Assembly (NCBI RefSeq): GCF_002154895.1
Contig: NZ_MUIZ01000002.1
Location: 248,001-312,000 of the forward strand
DNA: 64,000 nucleotides
Source of the DNA: Lactococcus petauri
Lineage (GTDB): Bacteria > Bacillota > Bacilli > Lactobacillales > Streptococcaceae
Reading direction: 5' to 3'
Shown here: piece after piece, positions 1 to 8,728 of the stretch
Layout: each line of letters starts with the position of its first letter
Position numbering within the stretch: position 1 is the first letter of the stretch
Translations under genes and position numbers: made by a program
The notes under the pieces: generated by a model
Told to the model about the DNA's origin: nothing
Seen by the model: the letters and a program-made list of their open reading frames with translations, nothing else
Database searches by the model: none

Positions 1-348
1 AAACTTGCTTTAATACCTGGATGTTTTGGGATAAATGAACCGGTTATCTTCGGCCTTCCTATCGTTCTTAATCCGTTAATGTTTATCCCCTGGGTGCTTG
101 TCCCAATGATTAACGCTGTTATCGCTTATATTGTAACATCGATTGGCTGGGTTGTTCCTCTGGTCGTCCTGAATTCTGGAAATGAACCTATCTTTATCAG
201 TACCTGGGTTTTAGGAGCCTTCCATATTAGTCCGGTTATATTGACTCTTGTTTTGGTTGTCTTAGACATTGTTTTATATGCTCCTTTTGTAATTCTTAAC
301 CAAAAACAAGAACGTGCTGAACAAGCAGCAATGCTCAGTGCAGAATAG
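1..348 (+). CDS. PTS sugar EIIC permease, cellobiose/lactose family (3' part only)
   Basis: The open frame runs in from the left edge and stops at 346-348, so only the last ~115 residues are present. The segment begins just before an INEPVIFGLP motif, the substrate-site signature of the lactose/cellobiose (CelB-type) EIIC family. Two or three membrane helices follow, then a short charged cytoplasmic tail rich in Glu and Ala. It would import and phosphorylate a sugar with EIIA/EIIB partners that lie outside the window. The next gene, an alpha-mannosidase, starts 30 bp downstream on the same strand, so the likely cargo is a mannoside or glycan fragment. That substrate is inferred from context. 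Confidence 0.85.
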   Translation, partial: KLALIPGCFGINEPVIFGLPIVLNPLMFIPWVLVPMINAVIAYIVTSIGWVVPLVVLNSGNEPIFISTWVLGAFHISPVILTLVLVVLDIVLYAPFVILNQKQERAEQAAMLSAE

Positions 349-378
349 AATTTAAATAAGAAATAGAGGAAAGTACCC

Positions 379-3003
379 ATGAAAAAAGTATATACTGTTG
401 CACATACTCACTGGGATTTTGAATGGTATTTTACAAGACAAGAAGCACGTGTGCAATTTATTTTTCACATGGATGAAGTTTTAGAAGCTTTGGAAAGTAA
501 TCAGTTGGATTTTTATACTTTAGATGGTCAAATGTCAATTGTCGAAGATTATCTCAGTCTCTTTCCTGAAAGAGAAAAACAGCTGAAAAAATTTGTCCAG
601 GCGGGCAGACTCTTTGTCGGACCTTGGTTCACACAAATTGATGAAATGACAACTTCTGGGGAATCAATAGTAAGAAATCTACGTATTGGTATTCGTGAAG
701 CAGAAGAACTAGGCAGCGCTATGAGAATTGGCTACTTGCCAGATTCTTTTGGTCAAAGTCAAGACATGCCGAAAATCTATCATGGCTTTGATATCCAACA
801 TGCCCTTTTTTGGCGCGGGATGCCGAATGAAGCGAACACACGCTACTTTTATTGGTCAAGTAATGATGGTTCAAAAGTACTGACAGCCAATATTAAAAAT
901 GGTTACTATGCGGGAGTTGATTTAGTAGAAAAGAATGATTTTTCAGACCTTGTTGAAAGAATATCAACACATACAAATAGCAACGCACATCTTTTACCGG
1001 TGGGAGGAGATCAGCGTGCAGTTGATTTTAATTTAAAAACAAGGATCGATAAGGCAAATCAAGAAATTGAAGAATCAACAGTGTTTATTGAAAGTAACTA
1101 CCCGCAATTTTTCAAGGCACTCGAAAAAGATGCCCAAGAATTTCTAGATATCAAGGGCGAGTTTATTGAGCCAATAGATTCCAAAATTCACCGTGGTATT
1201 TATTCATCACGTTATGACTTAAAACAAGTCTATGATCAACTGGAGCGTCTCTTAACTTATCAGTTAGAACCAATGTCTGTTTTAGCTGCACGTTATGGCA
1301 TTCCTGTTAAACAAGGTCTAATAGATAGCCTGTGGAAGATAGTAAGCCGCGGTCAAGCACACGACAGTGCTGGTGGTTGTAATAGTGATAAAACCAACCG
1401 GGATATCTATATGCGTGGGATAAATGGCCTACAGGAAGCTCAGTCTTGTATGGACTACTTGCTCAGAAAATTAACTATTTCACTAAATAGGAATCAAGAA
1501 GACAGTCTTTTCATGTGGAATCCTCTTCCTTTTGAGCTTAAAGTGATAAAGAAAGTCAAACTTTCTACACAAAATAAACATTTTTCACTCACTGACGACA
1601 GAGGAGAGAAGGTAGCTTTTGAGATTATTGAGCAAGTAACAGAAAATGCAGCATTACTTCGCAGAAATCCTGAGGAAATGCTTGATGAATCTTACTATGT
1701 TAGTACAATAGCAGTAGAATGCACTTTACCAGCCATGGGCTATGTACATTATCATGTTAGTGCCGAGGAAGAAAAGCCTCAAACACTGCTAAAGGCAACA
1801 AGGATTGAAAATGATTTTTATCAGATTGAGTTTACCGAGGGGAAGTTCAATCTTTACCTTAAGAAGAACGGAAAAAAATATTTAGATTTTCTATCTTTTG
1901 AAGATGGAGGAGATGAAGGAGATACCTACGATTATTCACCAGCCTTTGCGGATTGGATCTTAAATCTGAATTTTAATAACAGTCAAACTTCTCATGTGGA
2001 ACAAGGAAAATTACTAAGTCGAATAATTGTAGAAGGCGAATGGAAACTTCCTTATAACCTGGCATCACGGAAAGAACGACAACTTGATGGACAGGTCACA
2101 TATATATTAACTTTAGAGCTTAATAAGCAGGATAATCGGATTGAGCTTAGACTAAATGTGAATAATCAAGTGCTTGATCATCGTTTACGCCTAGTACTTA
2201 AAACAGATGTTCAGTCTGAGTTTTCGACCAGCGATACACCTTTTGGTATTATCAATCGACCGATTGAAGAAAAGCACTTGCAAGATTGGCGAGCAAGAGG
2301 ATATAAAGAAGAACCCACAAGCATGCGTCCGATGATTCACTTCGCCAATCTTCATGATACGAAGACCAGTTGGAGTTTCTTAAGTAAAGGAACAAAAGAT
2401 TTCCAAGTTCTTGATAAGGATCAGCAAGAGCTTGCTATTACGATATTTAGAGGTGTTGGTTACCTAGGAAGACCAGATACACAAAGACGACCAGGAGATG
2501 CTTCTGGTTTGCAAACCAGAGAGGTTGAAACACCTGATAGCCAACTTTTAGGAGATGTTTTCTTTGAAGGAAATATCGTGATAGACACTGATTTTGATGC
2601 TGCAGTTCTCCAAAATCAATACCTACTCACTACACAGGAAAATATATATTACCAAACACAGACAATCAATCGTTTTAGCACACCAATAGAATATTTCCCT
2701 ATAAACAAGAAGAAGCTAGAATTAAAAGAGCAACAGGTAATAGCTTTAGCAAACAGTGAAGTAGCCTTCAGCAGCATGGAAACTAGTATCGATCAAAGAG
2801 GAATACAACTACGGCTCTATAATCCCTGTGATACTGCCCAAGATATGCCGGGAATCATCAAACTTCAAGAGCCAGCAACAATTAAGCTGTTAAACTTGGA
2901 AGGTAAAATTATTGGCAATCTTGAAGATTCTGCCGAAGAGCTCATAATGGAAGAATTTAGACCAGGTGAAATTAGAACTTATGGTATCTTTTTCAAAAAA
3001 TAG
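379..3003 (+). CDS. Alpha-mannosidase, glycoside hydrolase family 38
   Basis: The 874-aa protein opens with the GH38 metal-binding signature HTHWDFEW (residues 9-16). A GYLPDSFGQS segment follows, with the expected nucleophile Asp near residue 122. Length and domain order (catalytic barrel, then helical and beta-sandwich parts) fit bacterial GH38 enzymes of the MngB/SpGH38 type. There is no signal peptide, so it acts in the cytoplasm on imported mannosides. A Shine-Dalgarno-like AGAGGAAAG precedes the ATG. It is followed by GH125 with 16 bp between the stop and the preferred TTG start. In pneumococcus GH38 and GH125 are likewise paired and trim N-glycan mannose. Exact linkage preference cannot be read here. 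Confidence 0.93.
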   Translation: MKKVYTVAHTHWDFEWYFTRQEARVQFIFHMDEVLEALESNQLDFYTLDGQMSIVEDYLSLFPEREKQLKKFVQAGRLFVGPWFTQIDEMTTSGESIVRNLRIGIREAEELGSAMRIGYLPDSFGQSQDMPKIYHGFDIQHALFWRGMPNEANTRYFYWSSNDGSKVLTANIKNGYYAGVDLVEKNDFSDLVERISTHTNSNAHLLPVGGDQRAVDFNLKTRIDKANQEIEESTVFIESNYPQFFKALEKDAQEFLDIKGEFIEPIDSKIHRGIYSSRYDLKQVYDQLERLLTYQLEPMSVLAARYGIPVKQGLIDSLWKIVSRGQAHDSAGGCNSDKTNRDIYMRGINGLQEAQSCMDYLLRKLTISLNRNQEDSLFMWNPLPFELKVIKKVKLSTQNKHFSLTDDRGEKVAFEIIEQVTENAALLRRNPEEMLDESYYVSTIAVECTLPAMGYVHYHVSAEEEKPQTLLKATRIENDFYQIEFTEGKFNLYLKKNGKKYLDFLSFEDGGDEGDTYDYSPAFADWILNLNFNNSQTSHVEQGKLLSRIIVEGEWKLPYNLASRKERQLDGQVTYILTLELNKQDNRIELRLNVNNQVLDHRLRLVLKTDVQSEFSTSDTPFGIINRPIEEKHLQDWRARGYKEEPTSMRPMIHFANLHDTKTSWSFLSKGTKDFQVLDKDQQELAITIFRGVGYLGRPDTQRRPGDASGLQTREVETPDSQLLGDVFFEGNIVIDTDFDAAVLQNQYLLTTQENIYYQTQTINRFSTPIEYFPINKKKLELKEQQVIALANSEVAFSSMETSIDQRGIQLRLYNPCDTAQDMPGIIKLQEPATIKLLNLEGKIIGNLEDSAEELIMEEFRPGEIRTYGIFFKK

Positions 3004-3019
3004 TAGGAGGACAAAGGAG

Positions 3020-4300
3020 TTGATAAAACAAGAAGAGTTAATCTCCAAGATTAAAAAACATGCAGAGACAATTCGTCTATGGGATGACCGAGCTACATCA
3101 CTTTTTCAAGATGCCATAGTGGATACTATTTCAAACACCGTTTCAGTACGTGAAAATGGGGAAATATTTGTGGCCACAGGTGATATTCCGGCAATGTGGT
3201 TAAGAGATTCTACCTTTCAAATACTCCCATATTTGGAAATGGCGGATTCTATTCCGGAGATAATATCTTTGGTTCACGGTGTGTTGAGGCAACAATTACG
3301 CTATATTAATCATGACCCTTATGCCAATGCTTTTAATAAAGAACCAACAGACAATCACTATAGTCAAGATGTCTCTAATGTTCAAATATCGCCTTTAGTC
3401 TGGGAAAGAAAATTTGAGATTGACTCCTTGTGTGCACCGTTATTCCTGGCTTATCAACTCTACAAGCATACAGGCTATAGCGAACACCTTAAGGAAGATT
3501 ATTGGGCAACAGTTGAACTTGTTCTCGACACTTTTATTACGGAGCAACATCATGAAAGCTCAGACTATATTTTTAAAAGAACAAATTGCCCGCCATCCGA
3601 TACACTATCTCATGAAGGACGTGGAGAACCAATTGGTTATACAGGTATGGTCTGGAGCGCCTTTAGACCGAGTGATGATGCGTGTAAGTACGGTTATTTT
3701 ATTCCAGGAAATTGCTTTATCTTAGTGGTTTTGGGTCAACTTCTAGAGCTGCTTCCGGAGCATCACTCTACAAGATTAAAAAGAAAAATAAAGAAACTTC
3801 AAGAAGAAATAACAGAAGGAATTCAAACTTATGGTCTAGTTTCGTCTGAAAAAAATCCTTATTATGCCTATGAGGTTGATGGTTTAGGTAAACAACTCTT
3901 TATGGATGATGCAAATGTGCCAAGTCTAATTTCCTTGCCTTTCCTCGGCTATTGTGAAACAGAAGATCCGCTTTATACAAAAACGAGAGAAAAATGCTTA
4001 AGTGAAGAAAATCCTTATTATTATGTGGGACAATATTTGCATGGCATCGGTAGCCCACATACGCCGCCACGTTATGTATGGCCAATAGCTTTAGCTATGG
4101 AAGGATTGACAACAAACGATATAGACAAAATGAAAAAACAGATAGAGACAATCGTTGCCACAGATGGAGGAACTGGCCAGTGCCATGAGGGGATTGATGT
4201 GGACAATCCAAATAATTACACTCGCGAATGGTTCTCTTGGTCAAACATGACCTATTGTCAATTAGTTTTTCGGTACTTAAAGTTTAGTCAAAACAAATAA
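3020..4300 (+). CDS. Exo-alpha-1,6-mannosidase, glycoside hydrolase family 125
   Basis: A 426-aa protein typical of GH125 in length, with DIPAMWLRDST near the N-terminus and a TREWFSWSN block near the C-terminus, both characteristic of the family. The start is taken as TTG at 3020: AGGAGG lies at 3005-3010, nine bases upstream. An in-frame ATG at 2966 lies inside the GH38 gene and lacks such a site. There is no signal peptide, so it is cytoplasmic. The family removes alpha-1,6-linked mannose, complementing GH38. Together with the secreted GH18 next door this implies stepwise digestion of high-mannose glycan. The role is known from the family; the pathway assignment is inference. Confidence 0.9.
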   Translation: MIKQEELISKIKKHAETIRLWDDRATSLFQDAIVDTISNTVSVRENGEIFVATGDIPAMWLRDSTFQILPYLEMADSIPEIISLVHGVLRQQLRYINHDPYANAFNKEPTDNHYSQDVSNVQISPLVWERKFEIDSLCAPLFLAYQLYKHTGYSEHLKEDYWATVELVLDTFITEQHHESSDYIFKRTNCPPSDTLSHEGRGEPIGYTGMVWSAFRPSDDACKYGYFIPGNCFILVVLGQLLELLPEHHSTRLKRKIKKLQEEITEGIQTYGLVSSEKNPYYAYEVDGLGKQLFMDDANVPSLISLPFLGYCETEDPLYTKTREKCLSEENPYYYVGQYLHGIGSPHTPPRYVWPIALAMEGLTTNDIDKMKKQIETIVATDGGTGQCHEGIDVDNPNNYTREWFSWSNMTYCQLVFRYLKFSQNK

Positions 4301-4335
4301 AATTTTTAAAAATGTTTTCTTAAGGAGGAGGCAAG

Positions 4336-5508
4336 ATGAAAAAAATGAAACGCTATATTTTGGGTTTGCTTACAGTTGGACTTGGTATGCTTATTTTTGG
4401 TCCAATCTCTGCGCAGGCACAAGAAGACAGCCAGCAAGCGAAAACTATGGTCTACTACCGTGCATGGCGTGATAAGGAAATGAAAGGTGTCAATACCAGC
4501 CTTACAGACGAAAATTGGTTAAGCATGGATGATATTCCTTATGGAATTGATATTGTCAATGTTTTTAGCTATGTCCCTCAAGGTCAAGAAGATGCCGCTG
4601 CCCCCTTTTTTGAAAAGCTTAAAAAGTCTTATGTCCCCAACTTACATACTCGAGGTGTAAAGTTGACTAAGGCAATAGATTATTCAGAGCTTTTAAAAAT
4701 TCCATATGCAGGCAACTTTCCAACCCCAGAAGAATTTGATGCTTATGCGAATCAATTGTTAGACGAGCATGTACGCCAATACGGACTTGATGGCTTAGAT
4801 ATTGACATGGAAACGTATCCAAGTACTACAGATATTGCTCTGTCAAATGGTGTTATTCGAGCATTATCAAAATATATTGGGCCTCTAGCAAAGAACGGAA
4901 CTGTATTTGTTTATGATACCAATGGTTCCAATCTCAATCCTTTGAAAGACGTTGCTGACAGTTTTACATATCTTGGTTACCAACAATATGGGTCAGATGA
5001 CACACGCACAGCCAGAGCAATAAAAGATTATACCGGGGTAATTCCAAAAGAACAATTTATGCCTGGTTTAGCCTTTCCGGAAGAGCAAGACCGTAATAGA
5101 TGGTACGATGCTAAAGAACCTTACGAAGAAAGTAATATTTACAAAGTAGCAAAATATACAGCAGAAAATAAACTGTATGGCATGTTTCTTTATGCCTTAG
5201 ACCGTGATGGAAGAACATATAACAATTTTGATCTAAATCATATTGTGCCTTCTAACTTCCTTTGGACGAAAACAGCCATTTTACAGGCCAAAGGCTTTAC
5301 TCTCCAAGAGACAAAAAATATAGCACTACATCATTGGAAGCGTGTTGGACAAGGAGCAGAGAATTATCAAACTGTTTTAAATAGGATTAATCAAGCTCAG
5401 TCAATTTATGAAGTTAATAAAGTCTTGCTTGGATCAAGCGATAACTTTGCCAATGACGGTGTAAGTCCTCAATATGACCCAATGTATGAATTACAACTCA
5501 TGAAGTAG
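4336..5508 (+). CDS. Secreted endo-beta-N-acetylglucosaminidase, glycoside hydrolase family 18
   Basis: The protein has 390 aa. Residues 1-28 form a signal peptide (basic start, hydrophobic core, AQA cleavage region). The GH18 catalytic motif DGLDIDME lies at 152-159, so Glu159 is the predicted proton donor. No LPXTG or cell-wall repeat is seen, so the enzyme is probably released. Among GH18 enzymes the single-domain build resembles the EndoH/EfEndo18A-type enzymes, which cut the chitobiose core of N-glycans, rather than modular chitinases. Lying between two mannosidases and a GH1/ROK pair supports glycoprotein N-glycans as substrate. AAGGAGGAGG precedes the ATG. An imperfect terminator follows. 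Confidence 0.88.
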   Translation: MKKMKRYILGLLTVGLGMLIFGPISAQAQEDSQQAKTMVYYRAWRDKEMKGVNTSLTDENWLSMDDIPYGIDIVNVFSYVPQGQEDAAAPFFEKLKKSYVPNLHTRGVKLTKAIDYSELLKIPYAGNFPTPEEFDAYANQLLDEHVRQYGLDGLDIDMETYPSTTDIALSNGVIRALSKYIGPLAKNGTVFVYDTNGSNLNPLKDVADSFTYLGYQQYGSDDTRTARAIKDYTGVIPKEQFMPGLAFPEEQDRNRWYDAKEPYEESNIYKVAKYTAENKLYGMFLYALDRDGRTYNNFDLNHIVPSNFLWTKTAILQAKGFTLQETKNIALHHWKRVGQGAENYQTVLNRINQAQSIYEVNKVLLGSSDNFANDGVSPQYDPMYELQLMK

Positions 5509-5524
5509 ACTTTCGTTATTGAAT

Positions 5525-5575
5525 AAAAAATAGATGAGATTCTAGGAAATTTTACTTTTTCTAGGGTCTATTTTT
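5525..5575 (+). terminator. Imperfect intrinsic terminator after the GH18 gene
   Basis: An imperfect hairpin pairs AAAATAGA/CTAGGAAA on the left with TTTTCTAGG/TCTATTTTT on the right and ends in a T-run. It may attenuate rather than end the transcript, because GH1 and ROK continue on the same strand. Confidence 0.5.
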
Positions 5576-5629
5576 GAAAAAGTATAAATCCTTCTATTTG
5601 AGAAGAAGGAAAGTAGAAGGAGCAGAACA

Positions 5630-7063
5630 ATGAAAATAGAATTTCCAAAAGATTTTTGGTGGGGGGCAGCGACAAGTGGTCCACAAACTGAAGGACGTTT
5701 CAAGAAAAAACACGACAATGTTTTTGATTATGACTTTGATCATTTTAGTGAACGATTTTGGGGCTCAATTGGTCCAGATACTGCTAGTAATTTTTACAAT
5801 GATTTCGAAGAAGATATCCGTTTGATGCAGAAAGCTGGACTCAACAGTATTAGAACAAGTATTCAGTGGTCCAGACTTATTGAGGATTTTGAGACTGGGA
5901 AGACTAATCCTCAAGCAGTGGCGTTTTATAACCGCGTAATCGATACTTTCTTAGCTGCCGGGATTCGGCCCATGATGAACTTACATCACTTTGATCTGCC
6001 TGTAGAGCTTCTCCATAAATATGGCGGATGGGAAAATAAAAAAGTGGCGCTACTCTTTGCTCAGTTTGCGGAGCAATGTTTCCGCTTATTTGGCGACCGA
6101 GTAACGGAGTGGTTTACACATAATGAGCCAATAGTAGTTGTTGAATGTGGCTATCTTTTAGGTTTCCATTATCCCGACCTTAAAGATGGTAAAAAAGCAG
6201 TTCAAGTTGCCTATAATCTGCAGTTAGCTTCCAGTTTAGCGATTGAAAGATTTAGAAAAATTAATAAGAATGCCCAAGCTCAGATTGGGATCATTCTCAA
6301 CTTAACGCCTAATTATGCTAAGGACGAGGAAATAGAGAATCTCAGAGCGGCTCACTTTGCTGATTTATGGCAAAACCAACTGTTTTTAGATGCTTCAGTA
6401 AAAGGACATTTCCCACAAGAACTCGTCAATATTTTAGAGCGTGATGGTGTATTGTGGGAAAGCACTACTGAAGAGCTTGAGGTGATAAAGCACAATACGG
6501 TGGATTTTTTAGGCGTCAATTATTACCACCCAAGTCGTGTCCAAGAGCCAGAGTTTTCAAGTGACAGTTTGGCTCAGGATTGGTTACCTGAAAAATATTA
6601 TGCATCCTTTAACAAAAGAGGCGTGCGTATGAATGCAGACAGAGGCTGGGAGATTCACCCGCAGACGATTTATAAAATAGCAAAAACGATACAAAATGAC
6701 TATAATAACATTCCTTGGTTCATCTCCGAAAATGGAATGGGTGTTGAAAATGAAGCGCGTTTTGAGGATACAAGTGGTGTTATCCAAGATGATTACCGTA
6801 TTCAATTTATGACGGAACATCTTTACTATTTACACCAAGCAATGGTCGAAGGTTCAGCTTGTTTAGGTTATCATACATGGACACCAATAGATTGCTGGAG
6901 TTGGCGTAATTCCTATAAAAACCGCTATGGACTAATTTCTCTCGATATTCACAGACAAATCAAGAAACTAAAAAAATCAGCACATTGGTATCGTAAAGTT
7001 TCAGAAAGCTCAAGTGTTGATATTGAAGAAGCACTGTTACAAAAACTGAAAGAGGATAAATAA
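5630..7063 (+). CDS. Glycoside hydrolase family 1 (beta-glycosidase or 6-phospho-beta-glycosidase)
   Basis: A 477-aa single-domain GH1 enzyme. The acid/base Glu166 lies in the FTHNEP motif (usual form TFNEP) and the nucleophile Glu367 in ISENG. No signal peptide, so it is intracellular. GH1 members beside PTS permeases often cleave phosphorylated disaccharides. The phospho-binding loop was not identified with certainty, so both activities stay open. In an N-glycan locus it could instead split the Man-beta-GlcNAc or GlcNAc core left by the mannosidases, but that is inference. The stop TAA shares its last base with the ATG of the ROK gene, indicating translational coupling. Confidence 0.87.
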   Translation: MKIEFPKDFWWGAATSGPQTEGRFKKKHDNVFDYDFDHFSERFWGSIGPDTASNFYNDFEEDIRLMQKAGLNSIRTSIQWSRLIEDFETGKTNPQAVAFYNRVIDTFLAAGIRPMMNLHHFDLPVELLHKYGGWENKKVALLFAQFAEQCFRLFGDRVTEWFTHNEPIVVVECGYLLGFHYPDLKDGKKAVQVAYNLQLASSLAIERFRKINKNAQAQIGIILNLTPNYAKDEEIENLRAAHFADLWQNQLFLDASVKGHFPQELVNILERDGVLWESTTEELEVIKHNTVDFLGVNYYHPSRVQEPEFSSDSLAQDWLPEKYYASFNKRGVRMNADRGWEIHPQTIYKIAKTIQNDYNNIPWFISENGMGVENEARFEDTSGVIQDDYRIQFMTEHLYYLHQAMVEGSACLGYHTWTPIDCWSWRNSYKNRYGLISLDIHRQIKKLKKSAHWYRKVSESSSVDIEEALLQKLKEDK

Positions 7064-7935
7064 TGGCACTGATAACAATTGATGTTGGTGGAAGCAGCAT
7101 TAAATATAGTCTTTTCTCTGAAGGGAAATTAGGAGAAGTCAAGTCGAAACAAACCCCCGATAATCTCGAAGATTATTACAGCTGTCTGAAGGATATTGTG
7201 AGTGAAATGAGACAAGAGAGGACAAATATTACTGGTGTTGCGATGAGCTCTCCTGGAGCGGTGAATCAATCAACAGGCTATATTGAAGGATTCAGCGCAT
7301 TGCCTTATATTCACGGCTTTAATATCCAACACGCGTTAGAAGAAAAGTTAGGCTTAACTTTGACTATTGAAAATGATGCCAATTGTGCTGCTCTTGCCGA
7401 AGTTGCTTTTGGAGCAGCAAGGCATCTAAAAAATGTACTTTTTCTAGTACTTGGCACAGGAGTAGGTGGAGCTGTTGTTCTCAATGGAAAAATTCATCAC
7501 GGGAAACATCTTTTTGGTGGTGAATTTGGTTTTATGTTGATGGATGAAAAACATACTTTTTCGGAACTGGGAACAGCAGTAAACATGGCAAAGCGTTACA
7601 ATCAACGGTGTAGTACAAATGTGACAGGACAAGAAGTCTTTAGACGAGCAATACAGGAAAAGGATATTCTTGCACAAGAGGAGATGGATCGCTTTACATT
7701 TAATGTTGCTAAAGGTATTTATAATCTCCAGTATGCTTTTGATCCTGAACTCATTGTCATTGGTGGGGCAGTTTCACAAGCGGAGTGGCTGGTTGCAGAA
7801 CTTAACAAACAGCTGAACAAAATAATTAAGACTTTAGAAATACCGCCTTTTTTGCCTGAGATTAAGGTTTGCCACTATCGAAACTCAGCCAATCTCATAG
7901 GTGCAGCCGTAAATTTTCAACAAAATAAGAGATAA
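7063..7935 (+). CDS. ROK-family sugar kinase
   Basis: The 290-aa protein starts with ITIDVGGSSIKYSLF, the ATP phosphate-binding loop of ROK kinases. It carries ENDANCAALAE around residue 105, with the catalytic Asp in NDAN. A glycine-rich GVGGAVVLNG block follows. There is no N-terminal winged helix, so this is a kinase and not a ROK repressor. The usual ROK zinc cluster (CxCGxxGC) is absent, as in some fructo- and mannokinase-like members. It overlaps the GH1 stop by one base and ends the glycan operon. The likely substrate is mannose, glucose or GlcNAc released by the upstream enzymes; this cannot be decided from sequence. Confidence 0.87.
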   Translation: MALITIDVGGSSIKYSLFSEGKLGEVKSKQTPDNLEDYYSCLKDIVSEMRQERTNITGVAMSSPGAVNQSTGYIEGFSALPYIHGFNIQHALEEKLGLTLTIENDANCAALAEVAFGAARHLKNVLFLVLGTGVGGAVVLNGKIHHGKHLFGGEFGFMLMDEKHTFSELGTAVNMAKRYNQRCSTNVTGQEVFRRAIQEKDILAQEEMDRFTFNVAKGIYNLQYAFDPELIVIGGAVSQAEWLVAELNKQLNKIIKTLEIPPFLPEIKVCHYRNSANLIGAAVNFQQNKR

Positions 7936-7937
7936 AT

Positions 7938-7965
7938 AAAAGACATAGAAAACTATGTCTTTTTT
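7938..7965 (+). terminator. Intrinsic terminator of the glycan-utilisation operon
   Basis: Perfect 7-bp stem GACATAG/CTATGTC with a 4-base loop, flanked by A-run and T-run, 6 bp after the ROK stop. Confidence 0.85.
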
Positions 7966-7981
7966 AATAGAAGCATTAAAT

Positions 7982-8010
7982 TTGATTATATACCCTATAG
8001 GGTATATAAT
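7982..8010 (+). promoter_or_regulatory. Promoter with 24-bp palindromic operator, CsoR/CstR-like
   Basis: Bases 7986-8009 form a perfect 24-bp palindrome whose core is TATACCC-TATA-GGGTATA. It fills the 17-bp spacer between TTGATT (7982-7987) and TATAAT (8005-8010), so a bound repressor would block polymerase directly. The core resembles operators of the CsoR/CstR (DUF156) family, which sense copper or persulfide. The genes behind it are rhodaneses, which favours a CstR-like sulfur sensor. No regulator gene is present in the window. Confidence 0.8.
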
Positions 8011-8041
8011 GGTGTTATAAACAAAATAAAGGAAATAGTAA

Positions 8042-8338
8042 ATGCGAACAATTACAATGCAAGAATTAATAGAAGTAATGAAGGACAAAGCTGATATTAT
8101 TGATGTGCGAGAAGCTTATGAATATGAAGCTGGACATGTACCAACAGCACGTAATCTCCCCATGAGTGAAATCGAAAACCGTATTGCCGAAGTTAATGTT
8201 GGAAGCTATATTATCTGTCAATCGGGTGCTCGCTCAGCACAGGTGACACAATGGCTCGCTGCAAATAATATCGACGCTATTAATGTCTTGGGCGGTACAA
8301 ATGCTTGGGACGGTTGTTTGGCCAGTAAGGAGAACTGA
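8042..8338 (+). CDS. Single-domain rhodanese-like sulfurtransferase
   Basis: A 98-aa single rhodanese domain with IDVREAYEYEAGHVPTA near the N-terminus and the active-site loop CQSGARS with Cys59. Such domains carry a persulfide on the cysteine and move sulfane sulfur between partners. There is no signal peptide. It is the first gene after the palindromic promoter and its TGA overlaps the ATG of a second rhodanese by one base. The GAGHVPTARNLPMSEI region resembles PspE-type and CstA-like rhodaneses. A role in persulfide handling is inferred from family and operator. Confidence 0.88.
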   Translation: MRTITMQELIEVMKDKADIIDVREAYEYEAGHVPTARNLPMSEIENRIAEVNVGSYIICQSGARSAQVTQWLAANNIDAINVLGGTNAWDGCLASKEN

Positions 8339-8661
8339 TGTTTGGATTATTTACTAAAATTAAAAGTATAACAACAACAGAGCTTGCTACACATCTGAGA
8401 AATAGTCAGACAAAAGAAGAAGTTATTGATGTGCGAGAACCTTATGAATATAAAAAAGGGCATATTAGAGGAGCTATAAACATCCCTTTAGGGCAAGTTT
8501 CTGGTGCGTCACTAGTACCCGGTAAAAAGTATTTTGTGATTTGTCAATCAGGGATGAGATCGAAAAAAGCCTCTAAAATACTTTCAAAAATGAACTACAA
8601 CGTAACAAACGTGACCGGGGGAATGCTGTCATGGCATGGTAACGTGACACGAAAAGATTAA
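8338..8661 (+). CDS. Second single-domain rhodanese-like sulfurtransferase
   Basis: A 107-aa rhodanese domain with IDVREPYEYKKGHIRGA and active-site loop CQSGMRS (Cys69). It is paralogous to the upstream gene, from which it is co-transcribed with a one-base overlap. The N-terminal ~10 residues are hydrophobic (MFGLFTKIK) but too short for a membrane anchor. Two differing rhodaneses in tandem suggest relay of sulfane sulfur or different acceptors. No thioredoxin, dioxygenase or TusA partner lies next to them, unlike the staphylococcal cst operon. Confidence 0.87.
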   Translation: MFGLFTKIKSITTTELATHLRNSQTKEEVIDVREPYEYKKGHIRGAINIPLGQVSGASLVPGKKYFVICQSGMRSKKASKILSKMNYNVTNVTGGMLSWHGNVTRKD

Positions 8662-8683
8662 AAAGCTAAAAGCAGAAAAATTC

Positions 8684-8712
8684 AGAGGGATTAACAAGTC
8701 TCTCTCTTTTTT
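8684..8712 (+). terminator. Terminator after the rhodanese pair, overlapping the next promoter
   Basis: AGAGGGA and TCTCTCT can pair with G-T wobbles around an 8-base loop, followed by a run of T. The T-run lies directly before the TATAAT of the next gene. Confidence 0.5.
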
Positions 8713-8715
8713 TGA

Positions 8716-8728
8716 TATAATACATTTA
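8716..8728 (+). promoter_or_regulatory. -10 element giving a leaderless mRNA
   Basis: TATAAT at 8716-8721 is followed by the ATG at 8728 after only six bases. Transcription should therefore begin at or within a base or two of the start codon. No Shine-Dalgarno sequence exists. Confidence 0.7.
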
